Of a DNA stretch of 32,245 nucleotides, positions 25,206 to 32,245 are shown piece by piece. Positions within the stretch are counted from its first letter, which is position 1. Each line of letters begins with the position of its first letter. Under the pieces are notes generated by a model. The model was given only the letters and a program-made list of their open reading frames with translations, did no database searches and was not told where the DNA came from. Origin of the DNA: Prevotella sp. UBA6447 (GTDB taxonomy: Bacteria > Bacteroidota > Bacteroidia > Bacteroidales > Bacteroidaceae); NCBI GenBank assembly GCA_002437115.1, contig DJOD01000021.1, positions 1 to 32,245 of the forward strand. The letters run 5' to 3'. The position numbers were made by a program, and so were the translations under genes.

Positions 25206-25832
25206 TTAGAAGTAATAAGCCAAAGCAATCTGCCAAGAATTGTTGCGGCTCTTCGACTTCAAGCCTGAGACCTGAGTGGCTGCGTCGCTGACAGTCTTCC
25301 ACAAAGTGACATCAGCCGTTTTGCCGCAGGCAATATTATAGTTGGCCGTTACCTGAAGGTGCTTGAGCAAGGAAACTCCCAAACCCACGTTGACACTGAA
25401 ATTGGATTTCTTCAAGGAATAGTTGCTTGTGTCAAGCCATTCGTAATCGGCATCGCCCACATTGAAACCTACCTGCGGACCCGCAAAAAGGAAGACACTG
25501 GCCAAGCTGCCTAATCCAACGCCATAACGCAGGTTGACAGGAATGGCTATCTGCTGCTGCTTCACGGTTTGCGTTTCCCCGACATTGTTTTCAATCTTGG
25601 CGGAACGTTGGTCATAGAGCAACGAACCATCAATGGCGAGCCCGGTCAAGGGAAGAGAAACCTTCACTGTGGGGCCAATGAAAAAGCCTGCTCGGTTGGA
25701 AGCATCAAACACTTCGTTGGTAAGCGACATGTCGGTCACGTTGAGACCCCCCTTGAGGCCAAACTTAACCTGTGCGCTCGATGGGAGTGCCATGAGCATG
25801 GACAGGAAAAGGATTGCGTAAATCTTTTTCAT
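25206..25832 (-). CDS. Small outer-membrane beta-barrel protein (PorT-like/OMP_b-brl_2 type)
   Basis: A 208-residue protein with signal peptide MKKIYAILFLSMLMALPSSAQ and a chain of amphipathic beta strands opening FGLKGGLNVTDMSL and ending IALAYYF with a terminal Phe, the standard signature of 8- to 10-strand outer-membrane barrels of the porin/PorT-like group. I start at ATG 25832; a TTG two codons upstream is less likely. It is the last gene before the strong terminator and follows gldN by 53 bp with no intervening terminator, so it is probably co-transcribed with the T9SS core. Whether it works with the T9SS is unknown. PorT itself is somewhat longer, and I would not equate the two without alignment. 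Confidence 0.8.
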   Translation of the reverse strand: MKKIYAILFLSMLMALPSSAQVKFGLKGGLNVTDMSLTNEVFDASNRAGFFIGPTVKVSLPLTGLAIDGSLLYDQRSAKIENNVGETQTVKQQQIAIPVNLRYGVGLGSLASVFLFAGPQVGFNVGDADYEWLDTSNYSLKKSNFSVNVGLGVSLLKHLQVTANYNIACGKTADVTLWKTVSDAATQVSGLKSKSRNNSWQIALAYYF

Positions 25833-25885
25833 ATACAATAGTTTAAAAGGTAATGTTTGGAAGGACGAAAACGCAAGACACCAGG

Positions 25886-26929
25886 CTAATGGCGCTGACG
25901 GCGCACGGTGACTCGCGCAGCACTTGAGGAAGAAGACGACGAGGACGAACGACGCGAGCGCTTGACTGTGCTCTGCGCGCGACGGCTCTTTTGCTTGACA
26001 GCCTTAAGCGATTTCTTGTCGAGCTTTGCAATGGAGTCGAGAGAGTCTTTACGGGCAGCATCTCCCCAGATATTCTTCTCAAAGCCAGCAATCTCTTGTT
26101 CTATACGGCGCTGCTCACGCGACAACTTGGCTGTGTCGCCACCTGCTACCTGCGCAAGCGTCTTGCCCAGCATATTGGTGGTTTTGTATATCTTGCCGCG
26201 ATAAGCGTTGGTGGTGAAGTAATCGTCGAGCGACATGGTAGCGGCATTGTTGAGATTGCTCGTCATGATGGTTTGCTTGGCGAGGAAAGGGGCCAGGTCG
26301 TCGTACTTCACCCAAAAGAGAGGATACTTGGTGGCACCGTCACCAAAATCGTCCTCACGATACATCACGGGGCAAATGGCCTGTACCTGAGTGTGGAAGG
26401 TTGAGGACACCTGGTCATAATAAGCACTCTCCTTGATGAAGTAACCTTTCACCTCAGCGGAAGGAATATCACTATCATCTATATGGACACCACGGTCTGT
26501 GCGCTCATAAAAAATGTGGTAATCATCGAGGAACTTCAACGGCTGGACGCGCATGCTCTCATCGAATCGCTCATTGCCAGTATTCACGTCATAACTGTAA
26601 GCGGCTATGCCGCCATGGCGCGGACCTGCCATAATCAACTTGAAAAGATAGGTAAACAAGTTCATCTGTGTGCCCACAGGCTCGGTAGGATAATACAAGC
26701 CCGCGTTGGCATCGTCGTTGAGGTCAATCTCACGATACACGTCGCGTCGCCATACGACATCCTCGCTCATCTTAGCTTCTGTGGGAAAGGATATTTGGGC
26801 ACGCGTGGTCATGTTGTTGGCATTAGACTTTGGGGTCGCTGACGTTTGCTGTTGCCTGCGCGCCTGGGGTTGAGCCTGGGCAGCAATGCAGAAACATCCT
26901 ATCATGATGATGAATATGAGTCTTCTCAT
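25886..26929 (-). CDS. gldN: GldN/PorN, periplasmic T9SS ring component
   Basis: A 347-residue secreted protein (signal peptide about 1-19, ending AAQAQ) of the GldN/PorN family. With GldK it forms the large periplasmic ring under the outer membrane in the type IX secretion system. Family-like features are DVVWRRDVYREIDLNDDANAG and PTEPVGTQMNLFTYLFKLI near the N-terminus and VQAICPVMYREDDFG in the middle. The C-terminus is unusual: a basic tail (KSRRAQSTVKRSRR) runs into nine consecutive Ser (residues 328-336) and ends VTVRRQRH. The gene follows gldM by 74 bp, the canonical order. Assignment rests on motif recall plus synteny and is secure. Confidence 0.94.
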   Translation of the reverse strand: MRRLIFIIMIGCFCIAAQAQPQARRQQQTSATPKSNANNMTTRAQISFPTEAKMSEDVVWRRDVYREIDLNDDANAGLYYPTEPVGTQMNLFTYLFKLIMAGPRHGGIAAYSYDVNTGNERFDESMRVQPLKFLDDYHIFYERTDRGVHIDDSDIPSAEVKGYFIKESAYYDQVSSTFHTQVQAICPVMYREDDFGDGATKYPLFWVKYDDLAPFLAKQTIMTSNLNNAATMSLDDYFTTNAYRGKIYKTTNMLGKTLAQVAGGDTAKLSREQRRIEQEIAGFEKNIWGDAARKDSLDSIAKLDKKSLKAVKQKSRRAQSTVKRSRRSSSSSSSSSAARVTVRRQRH

Positions 26930-27003
26930 GGTTTATTGTGTCTGTTTTAAAATTCGAAAGCATTAAAGGGGTTATCATACGAAAGACAGAAGGAATGGGC
27001 ATA

Positions 27004-28560
27004 CTATCTGACACGAACTTCCATGGCTCCAGGAAGCGAGCGCGTGATGCCGTCGGGTCCCTTAGCCTTAATCTCAGTGATGTAGAACCGCTTATTACGA
27101 CTTAACCTACGGAACTGCTCTCGCATTCGATCCGTGAAATTGTCGCCTTGTGAGGCCATCTGCACGGCATTGCCCATATTGTCATAGAAGACAACCGAGA
27201 ACCCAAGCACACGGAACTGTATGTCAAGGATGCCATCGTCCATGGCAGCACTCAAACGGGAAGTCGACATCAGTCCCGACTTAGAAAGGTTACCACCCTT
27301 GAAACGGTCGCCACCCAAGGCTATATAAGGTGTCGGGTCGGGCAACTTACGAACCCTGAACGTGAACGGCGGGAACGCGCGCACTTTCGCTCCATCGCGT
27401 GCCGTGATACGGAATGTAACATCATGCCCAACAGCTGCAGGAACGGCCACATACTTACCGGCACCCTTCTGCACGAGCCTTCCGCCAGTCATCGACATCG
27501 ACACGCCGTTCTGGGGCACACCTGGAACGCTCACGCTCACGGGATTTTGGTAACCCGCGTAAAGCACATTCATCAAATCGGCAGCAACGGTAGCCCCTCC
27601 AGGAACAGGAATGACATTGTACTTCTGAAGGAAATTGCGGCGCAAGATATCCCCTGCGGCATTGCGCATCAGGATGTAACCACTAAACTGATGTTCACCA
27701 ACACCTCCAACTGTAAAAGAATACTGTCCGGAAGGCGAGTTGACACAACTGCCATTCACATAAATTTCAGGATGTTTGGTTGAATCAATGGCGGCCATGA
27801 CAATATTGGCCGTGAAGCGTTCGCCGGGATAAAGCGTGGTCTTCTCTGGCACGACAAAGGCTTCAAGCTTGTTGACGCGGATGTCCTTCAAGTCAACGTT
27901 TGACACCAGTGTGTGAAGCACATCGCCTTCCGCATAACGCACATCGTTCTGCAACTTCGACAAGAGGGTGACAGCAGCAGCCACAGGCATATTCTCAAAC
28001 ATATATTCCTGCCAGTTCTTGCCCAGCGTGTTGGGACGCTTCGGAACTACAGTGGAAAGATTGCTTGAGATAATCTTGCGTTGCTGCGGGTCGGTGATAT
28101 ACGTAAGGATTCGCTCACGATAAGAATTAATTGCATTGAACAAGCGCTGGCCTTTACCTGTGATGGGAGCCAGCATGACAGTACCTGCCGCGTCCAAGTT
28201 ATCCGTGTTTTCTATATGGCGGAGGTCGCCTTTAGGACCATCAGCCTCCTTGACGATGGCCACCTTAAGCTCCTGAGCAAAATTATAGAGGGAATCACTC
28301 ATGCGCTTCACCTCTGTGGCCTTCTCAAACCACGCGCGCACTTTCTCAGGGTTGGAAGCCATCTGGTTCTTGAAGTCACCATAGATAGCCTCGTTCTCCG
28401 ACGAACTATTGGCCGTGGTGCGGTTAAGACTCTCCTCCACAATGGTAAAGCCGTTAAGCACCTCCGTAGAGATGTTCAGCGCAAGCATTGCCATCAAGAC
28501 GACGTACATCAAATTAATCATCTTTTGGCGGGGAGTAACCGGTCTTTTCTTGATTGCCAT
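27004..28560 (-). CDS. gldM: GldM/PorM, T9SS motor subunit
   Basis: A 518-residue inner-membrane protein: short cytoplasmic start MAIKKRPVTPRQK, one transmembrane helix (about 14-33, MINLMYVVLMAMLALNIS) and a long periplasmic part. With GldL it forms the proton-driven motor of gliding and type IX secretion, and its rod of periplasmic domains reaches the GldK/GldN ring. The N-terminal sequence through STEVLNGFTIVEESL is the most diagnostic part. The helical first periplasmic domain (about 40-220) is followed by beta-rich domains (FVVPEKTTLYPGERFTANIV, then GDRFKGGNLSKSGL). Length equals that of known PorM proteins (about 516 aa). Gap to gldL 50 bp, to gldN 74 bp. Confidence 0.96.
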   Translation of the reverse strand: MAIKKRPVTPRQKMINLMYVVLMAMLALNISTEVLNGFTIVEESLNRTTANSSSENEAIYGDFKNQMASNPEKVRAWFEKATEVKRMSDSLYNFAQELKVAIVKEADGPKGDLRHIENTDNLDAAGTVMLAPITGKGQRLFNAINSYRERILTYITDPQQRKIISSNLSTVVPKRPNTLGKNWQEYMFENMPVAAAVTLLSKLQNDVRYAEGDVLHTLVSNVDLKDIRVNKLEAFVVPEKTTLYPGERFTANIVMAAIDSTKHPEIYVNGSCVNSPSGQYSFTVGGVGEHQFSGYILMRNAAGDILRRNFLQKYNVIPVPGGATVAADLMNVLYAGYQNPVSVSVPGVPQNGVSMSMTGGRLVQKGAGKYVAVPAAVGHDVTFRITARDGAKVRAFPPFTFRVRKLPDPTPYIALGGDRFKGGNLSKSGLMSTSRLSAAMDDGILDIQFRVLGFSVVFYDNMGNAVQMASQGDNFTDRMREQFRRLSRNKRFYITEIKAKGPDGITRSLPGAMEVRVR

Positions 28561-28610
28561 GATTTATTGTTTTAAATGACTTGCAGTCTTCGAGTCAGTT
28601 GTCACTTCCC

Positions 28611-29564
28611 CTAAATGCCTGGCTGTTGGCTGGTGGGTGTTGTGGAGGGAGCTGAAGACGCAGCGGCCCCAGGCGCAGCGGCACGCATATTGACCGTCAT
28701 TGCTTCAATCATACGGGCATATATCTGGTTGAGCTGTTCAATCTGTTGGGCCATGCGGTGTGTCTGCTCATTGATTTGGTCAATGGTGCCGATTTGCTGG
28801 CTGGCACCCTTGAGCTGCATCTCATAAACTTTGCTGATTCCGGTAAGTGTACGGTTGAGATTTTCCATCTCCTCACTATCACGTGTGAGACGGGTACTCT
28901 GCTCATTAACCTTCTTCAGCGTTTCGACAAGTTCTTTGAGTTCGTCCACATAATTACCCTGCGCTTCGTTGAGCTTCTCAGCATCCTCTGCCGACATCTG
29001 ATGCACATAGTTGGGTATCCCCATCACCGAAGCACCACCAATGACACCTGCTCCTGCATCGGGCTGATTCGCATGCTGTTGGGTAACGTCTGGCTGATTA
29101 GCAGTCGATGCGGAAAATGAGGATTCCTCCTTCGACTGTTGTGAAGGTGCCCCAGCAGCAAAAATGACGGTCGACTGCCCTTGAGGAGTGGCATGAGAGG
29201 TTCCCGTAGCGGCAAACCCTTCGGTTTCGGCCTCTTGCTCGGCCGCCTCCTGCTCTCCAGGCGTGTAGGTCACCTTGCCACTGGCAAGGAACTCTTCTGT
29301 AACACGGGTAGGAATCTCCCGGCCGTCGGCTGTCTTGTCGAAAGGGCGATCAAATGCTGAAATAAAGAACACAAAGACCTCTGTGCCCATTCCAGCAAAC
29401 AACATGATGTTAGCCAAAGGAAGATGAGTCAACTTGAACAAGGCTCCGAGAATTACGACAGAAGCACCCCAACTATAAGCGTAGTTGAGAAACGTCTGAC
29501 CTTCTACAGTGTCAAGCCACTTCTGCAAGCGGTAGACCACATTATACTTACTATGATTAGCCAT
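28611..29564 (-). CDS. gldL: GldL/PorL, T9SS motor subunit
   Basis: A 317-residue inner-membrane protein with two N-terminal transmembrane helices (about 26-45 and 51-70). The second contains the buried glutamate E62 in GMGTEVFVFFISAF, the residue position linked to proton use in this family. A cytoplasmic part follows: a Gln/Ala/Thr-rich linker (about 100-190), then a coiled coil (about 200-290, KLNEAQGNYVDELKELVETL), ending in an Ala/Pro/Ser/Thr-rich tail. With GldM it powers the T9SS. The start is only 5 bp after the gldK stop, so translation is probably coupled. The low-complexity linker and tail are longer than I would expect for the minimum family member but do not affect the assignment. 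Confidence 0.95.
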   Translation of the reverse strand: MANHSKYNVVYRLQKWLDTVEGQTFLNYAYSWGASVVILGALFKLTHLPLANIMLFAGMGTEVFVFFISAFDRPFDKTADGREIPTRVTEEFLASGKVTYTPGEQEAAEQEAETEGFAATGTSHATPQGQSTVIFAAGAPSQQSKEESSFSASTANQPDVTQQHANQPDAGAGVIGGASVMGIPNYVHQMSAEDAEKLNEAQGNYVDELKELVETLKKVNEQSTRLTRDSEEMENLNRTLTGISKVYEMQLKGASQQIGTIDQINEQTHRMAQQIEQLNQIYARMIEAMTVNMRAAAPGAAASSAPSTTPTSQQPGI

Positions 29565-29569
29565 GATAA

Positions 29570-31015
29570 TTATTTCTTTTTTTGTTTTCCTGTTGTCGTA
29601 TTAGCTAAAGAGCGAACACAGCGAAATCCGATGTAACTACGAGGTTGGTTCTGGTATTCCCAAGTGCGCCACGCGCTTCGGATATAGCTCTCGGGGTCTT
29701 TCCATGAACCACCGCGCACACTTTTCTTTTTCAGCTTATAGGGGTCTTCCCTGGCGGCTTTATACTCAAGCTGAGGGTTTAGGTCATTCATGGCATCAAC
29801 ACCAGCCTCTGTATAGACCGTACTTGTCCATTCGGCTACGTTGCCGGCCATGTCGTAAAGACCATTTGAATTGGCCGAGTAAGATGCCACCTTACTCGTT
29901 ATAAGATTCCCATCCTTGGTGTAATTGCCACGGTCGGGCTTGAAATTGGCATAAAAGCAACCATTTCCATTAGCCACATCCTGATTCTCCCAAGGAAACT
30001 CGCTTTGCTCTTTGCCACGGGCAGCATACTCCCATTCCGCCTCGGTGGGCAGACGATAGCGCTGGATGTAACGAGCCTCTGGGCCAAGTCCCTTCAGCAA
30101 GTAGTCGGTGCGCCAGGCACAGAAGGCATTCGCCTGCTCCCACGTGACACCCACAACAGGATAATCATTATAAGCGGGATTGGAGAAATAATTGCGAAGA
30201 TACGTCTCATTTTCGGAATTACGAAAATCGTTTACCCAGCACGTTGTATCTGGATAGATGTTGACAATATAGGTGTTGAGGAAATCCCAAGCACCAGAAA
30301 GCGGACGGTTGATCGTTTCGCGCACAATACGTCCTTCGTCATCCACATAAGCCGTGTCCTTACTTATCATGACGGTCTCGCTGGGATTCACGACAACATC
30401 CGTATTCAGCACACGGTCTGCCGGGTTCATGCGGTTGCGGCGCAACGCAGCTGTGGTATAGTCGTAGACTTCATACTTATAGTTCATCTGCGTCCAGTCG
30501 AGCAACTTCTCTCCAGTAACAGGATTTGTGACATAGAGGCTCTCGATGGCACGCTGCTCATCCTCGTTGGGCTTGCGAGGCAACCGCTTGGCCCAATTCA
30601 AGTGTGGGGTTACTGGATCCCCGTTCTTGTCCTCGGTTATCATATAAGTCTCATCACCCCCATACGAAGGATCAGCTAAGCGTGTACGGAGAATGCTGTC
30701 TCGAACCCACATGACAAACTGCTTGTACTGTGAGTTTGTCACCTCTGTCTCATCCATCCAGAAGCCATCCACAGAGATATCCTTCTTAGGCGTAGCCTTG
30801 CCCCACAAACTGTCTTGCTTATCAAGCCCCATCTTCAAGAAACCGCGATTAATGCGAGTCATGCCATATGGCGTAGGTTCAGTGAAGCTCTTTCCAGCGA
30901 CACCAACCACCTCTCCTCCACGCCCTAAGACGGAAGCCGTCTTGGCACTGAAACAACCTGTCAGTGAAAGTGCTCCCACCAACAAGCACAATGCGATAGT
31001 AATATGTTTTCTCAT
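29570..31015 (-). CDS. gldK: GldK/PorK, T9SS ring lipoprotein (FGE-sulfatase fold)
   Basis: A 481-residue lipoprotein: signal with lipobox LTGC (Cys 21), then a formylglycine-generating-enzyme/sulfatase-modifying-factor fold. Visible fold motifs are FWMDETEVTNSQYKQFV, PVVGVTWEQANAFCAWR, YRLPTEAEWEYAARGKE, MAGNVAEWTSTVY, VRGGSWKDPESYIRS and YIGFRCVRS. GldK/PorK proteins use this fold structurally, not as an enzyme: anchored in the outer membrane they form the periplasmic ring with GldN. Position between porP and gldL is canonical, which distinguishes it from an ordinary FGE-like protein. No gldJ paralogue is in the window. Confidence 0.95.
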   Translation of the reverse strand: MRKHITIALCLLVGALSLTGCFSAKTASVLGRGGEVVGVAGKSFTEPTPYGMTRINRGFLKMGLDKQDSLWGKATPKKDISVDGFWMDETEVTNSQYKQFVMWVRDSILRTRLADPSYGGDETYMITEDKNGDPVTPHLNWAKRLPRKPNEDEQRAIESLYVTNPVTGEKLLDWTQMNYKYEVYDYTTAALRRNRMNPADRVLNTDVVVNPSETVMISKDTAYVDDEGRIVRETINRPLSGAWDFLNTYIVNIYPDTTCWVNDFRNSENETYLRNYFSNPAYNDYPVVGVTWEQANAFCAWRTDYLLKGLGPEARYIQRYRLPTEAEWEYAARGKEQSEFPWENQDVANGNGCFYANFKPDRGNYTKDGNLITSKVASYSANSNGLYDMAGNVAEWTSTVYTEAGVDAMNDLNPQLEYKAAREDPYKLKKKSVRGGSWKDPESYIRSAWRTWEYQNQPRSYIGFRCVRSLANTTTGKQKKK

Positions 31016-31090
31016 CTTGTCTTATTGTTCCTTATCAATGTTAAAAGACATATTCTTTCTTAACAAGCCTTTCCTGGCAAACAATCCCTC

Positions 31091-32029
31091 TCAAAGTATA
31101 CGGACGCTTTTATGCAAGTTACGCCCTTTCTTAGTGAGGTTGATGTCATGCTGATAACCTACGAACAGTTCGTGACTGCCATTGCCAGGGTTAATGGCCG
31201 AAGTATAACATTCATAGCTGTATCCAAGCACTATACCGTGAAAGCTGCCTCCCAAGAGCAGCGTTACTGAATTGGTCGGGCTATAGCTAAACCCTCCATA
31301 AAGCATTTTCTGATCATGTAAATAGACCAACCGCGCTGTCAAGTCTGTCCTGTACGCTTTTGCGTCTGTACGCACGAGAACCGACGGCTTTATAGACAAG
31401 AACGGATTTCTCAGCTGAATATTGCATCCCCCCGTCAAATAATAAGTACGGTCAATCTGCAACTCATTGGTCTCGCCAAGCGTAACCAAGGGAGCTGTTA
31501 GATGTTGCGCAGAGAGTCCTGCATACCATTTTTTATGGATAAAATAAAGACCAAAACCCAAGTCAAGCGCATTGCCTGAAACCTGGGATGTGGTAAAAGC
31601 GGGATCACTCGAGTCATCAAGGTCGAGCTTTGTTCCATCAAAGTTCTCATTGATAAAACCAGCCTGCAAACCAGCACTCATCTGGCCACCGAACAACTTA
31701 AACTTGAGCGCGTATTGTAAAGCCAACTTCTGGTGAGTGAACAGCCCAAGCTTGTCGTTCATGAACACAAGGCCTGCCCCATGAAAAGTTTTCATCGCAT
31801 AAAAAGGAATATCAGCCGAAGCGTAAGCTGTCTGAGGGTTATGCTCAAATCCGGCCATATCAAGAGCGTAAGCAGCCGTTACATTCAGTTTGGGTTGCTT
31901 GCCCGTTGCAGCTGGATTATACGATGTCTCCATATCAAAATAATGACTGAACGACGGATCGTACTGAGCCCTAGCAGGACTAAGGACGAAAAACAGCAGA
32001 ATGACTATTGTATAAAAACTCTTACACAC
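31091..32029 (-). CDS. porP: PorP/SprF-family T9SS outer-membrane protein
   Basis: A 312-residue outer-membrane barrel of the PorP/SprF family, first gene of the T9SS operon. Signal peptide about 1-21 (ends ARAQ), then the family opening YDPSFSHYFDMETSYNPAATG, strands such as LQYALKFKLFGGQMSAGLQA, and near the end LGYSYECYTSAINPGNGSHE, typical of the family's last strands. The start codon is GTG at 32029: the next upstream codons are AAA and TGA in the same frame, and no in-frame ATG occurs before the mature barrel. It has a leader of roughly 75 nt behind a TAACTTTG box. Gap to gldK 75 bp, no terminator between. Confidence 0.94.
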   Translation of the reverse strand: MCKSFYTIVILLFFVLSPARAQYDPSFSHYFDMETSYNPAATGKQPKLNVTAAYALDMAGFEHNPQTAYASADIPFYAMKTFHGAGLVFMNDKLGLFTHQKLALQYALKFKLFGGQMSAGLQAGFINENFDGTKLDLDDSSDPAFTTSQVSGNALDLGFGLYFIHKKWYAGLSAQHLTAPLVTLGETNELQIDRTYYLTGGCNIQLRNPFLSIKPSVLVRTDAKAYRTDLTARLVYLHDQKMLYGGFSYSPTNSVTLLLGGSFHGIVLGYSYECYTSAINPGNGSHELFVGYQHDINLTKKGRNLHKSVRIL

Positions 32030-32042
32030 TTTTCAATAACGC

Positions 32043-32057
32043 AAAAACAGACGTTTT
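32043..32057. repeat. Dispersed 15-bp motif, copy 2, in the porP leader
   Basis: AAAAACAGACGTTTT, identical to 19874-19888, 14 bp upstream of the porP GTG start. In the minus-strand transcript it can form a small AAAAC/GTTTT hairpin directly before the start region. Confidence 0.6.
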
Positions 32058-32105
32058 ATTGCGCAAAAATACCTGTTCAACAGAAAATTACTCTGTGTTC
32101 TTTTT

Positions 32106-32113
32106 CAAAGTTA
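32106..32113 (-). promoter_or_regulatory. -7 box of the T9SS operon
   Basis: TAACTTTG on the minus strand, an exact TAnnTTTG match, identical to the box before the FadL-like gene. The -33 region (about 32133-32136) reads TTTT rather than TTTG. The start site would be near 32100, giving a leader of about 70 nt. Confidence 0.6.
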
Positions 32114-32182
32114 AAAACTAAGTAATGATTAAAAAATAACTTGGTACATTTTTGTGTCCTTATTATGAAGTAACACATGGTT

Positions 32183-32210
32183 AAAGGATAGAGTTCCAAA
32201 CTCTTCCTTT
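32183..32210. other. 12-bp imperfect hairpin near the window edge
   Basis: AAAGGA-T-AGAGTT pairs with AACTCT-TCCTTT (12 bp, one bulged T, 3-nt loop). No T tract follows directly on either strand. It lies upstream of the porP promoter and may belong to a gene beyond the window. Confidence 0.5.
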
Positions 32211-32245
32211 GCCTCATATTTACTATAATTTTTATTTGTCATAAT

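Noticed and set aside
32183..32210. tRNA-Trp-like anticodon arm (AGAG TTCCAAA CTCT)
   Set aside because: The stem is only 4 bp before a mismatch, and there is no D arm, T arm (GTTCGAATC-type) or acceptor stem around it.

Overview
The window looks like a chromosomal segment of a Bacteroidales bacterium, most likely a Prevotella-type organism (Prevotellaceae). The reasons are SusC/SusD outer-membrane pairs, a complete core type IX secretion (T9SS) operon, A-rich start regions without strong Shine-Dalgarno sites, and promoters of the Bacteroidetes form TTTG-N19/20-TAnnTTTG. Every intact gene is on the minus strand, so the window reads biologically from right to left. No rRNA, tRNA, CRISPR array, transposase or integrase was seen.

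Right end (32245 to 25099, minus): a T9SS operon in the order porP/sprF - gldK - gldL - gldM - gldN, followed by a small outer-membrane beta-barrel gene and a strong rho-independent terminator. GldL and GldM form the inner-membrane motor, GldK and GldN the periplasmic ring, and PorP/SprF an associated outer-membrane barrel. Next comes priA (replication restart helicase) with its own consensus promoter, then a FadL/OmpP1-like outer-membrane protein.

Middle (20900 to 17460): a plus-strand pseudogene with two frameshifts that keeps its terminator; about 640 bp of non-coding DNA with a four-copy 22-bp tandem repeat and a 15-bp motif shared with the porP leader; then a two-gene operon in which a DUF3737-type beta-helix protein is translationally coupled (ATGA overlap) to a MalY/PatB-type C-S lyase.

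Left half (17480 to 71): one apparent operon of about 17.3 kb behind a consensus promoter and ending in a terminator. The order of transcription is FAS1 lipoprotein (four FAS1-like motifs) - SusC - SusD - FAS1 lipoprotein - FAS1 lipoprotein - SusC - SusD, with gaps of 5 to 29 bp. There is no glycosidase, protease, sulfatase or regulator in it. It resembles a polysaccharide-utilisation locus in which the usual enzymes and surface glycan-binding proteins are replaced by fasciclin-domain lipoproteins. This is the least conventional system in the window; its ligand cannot be told from the sequence.
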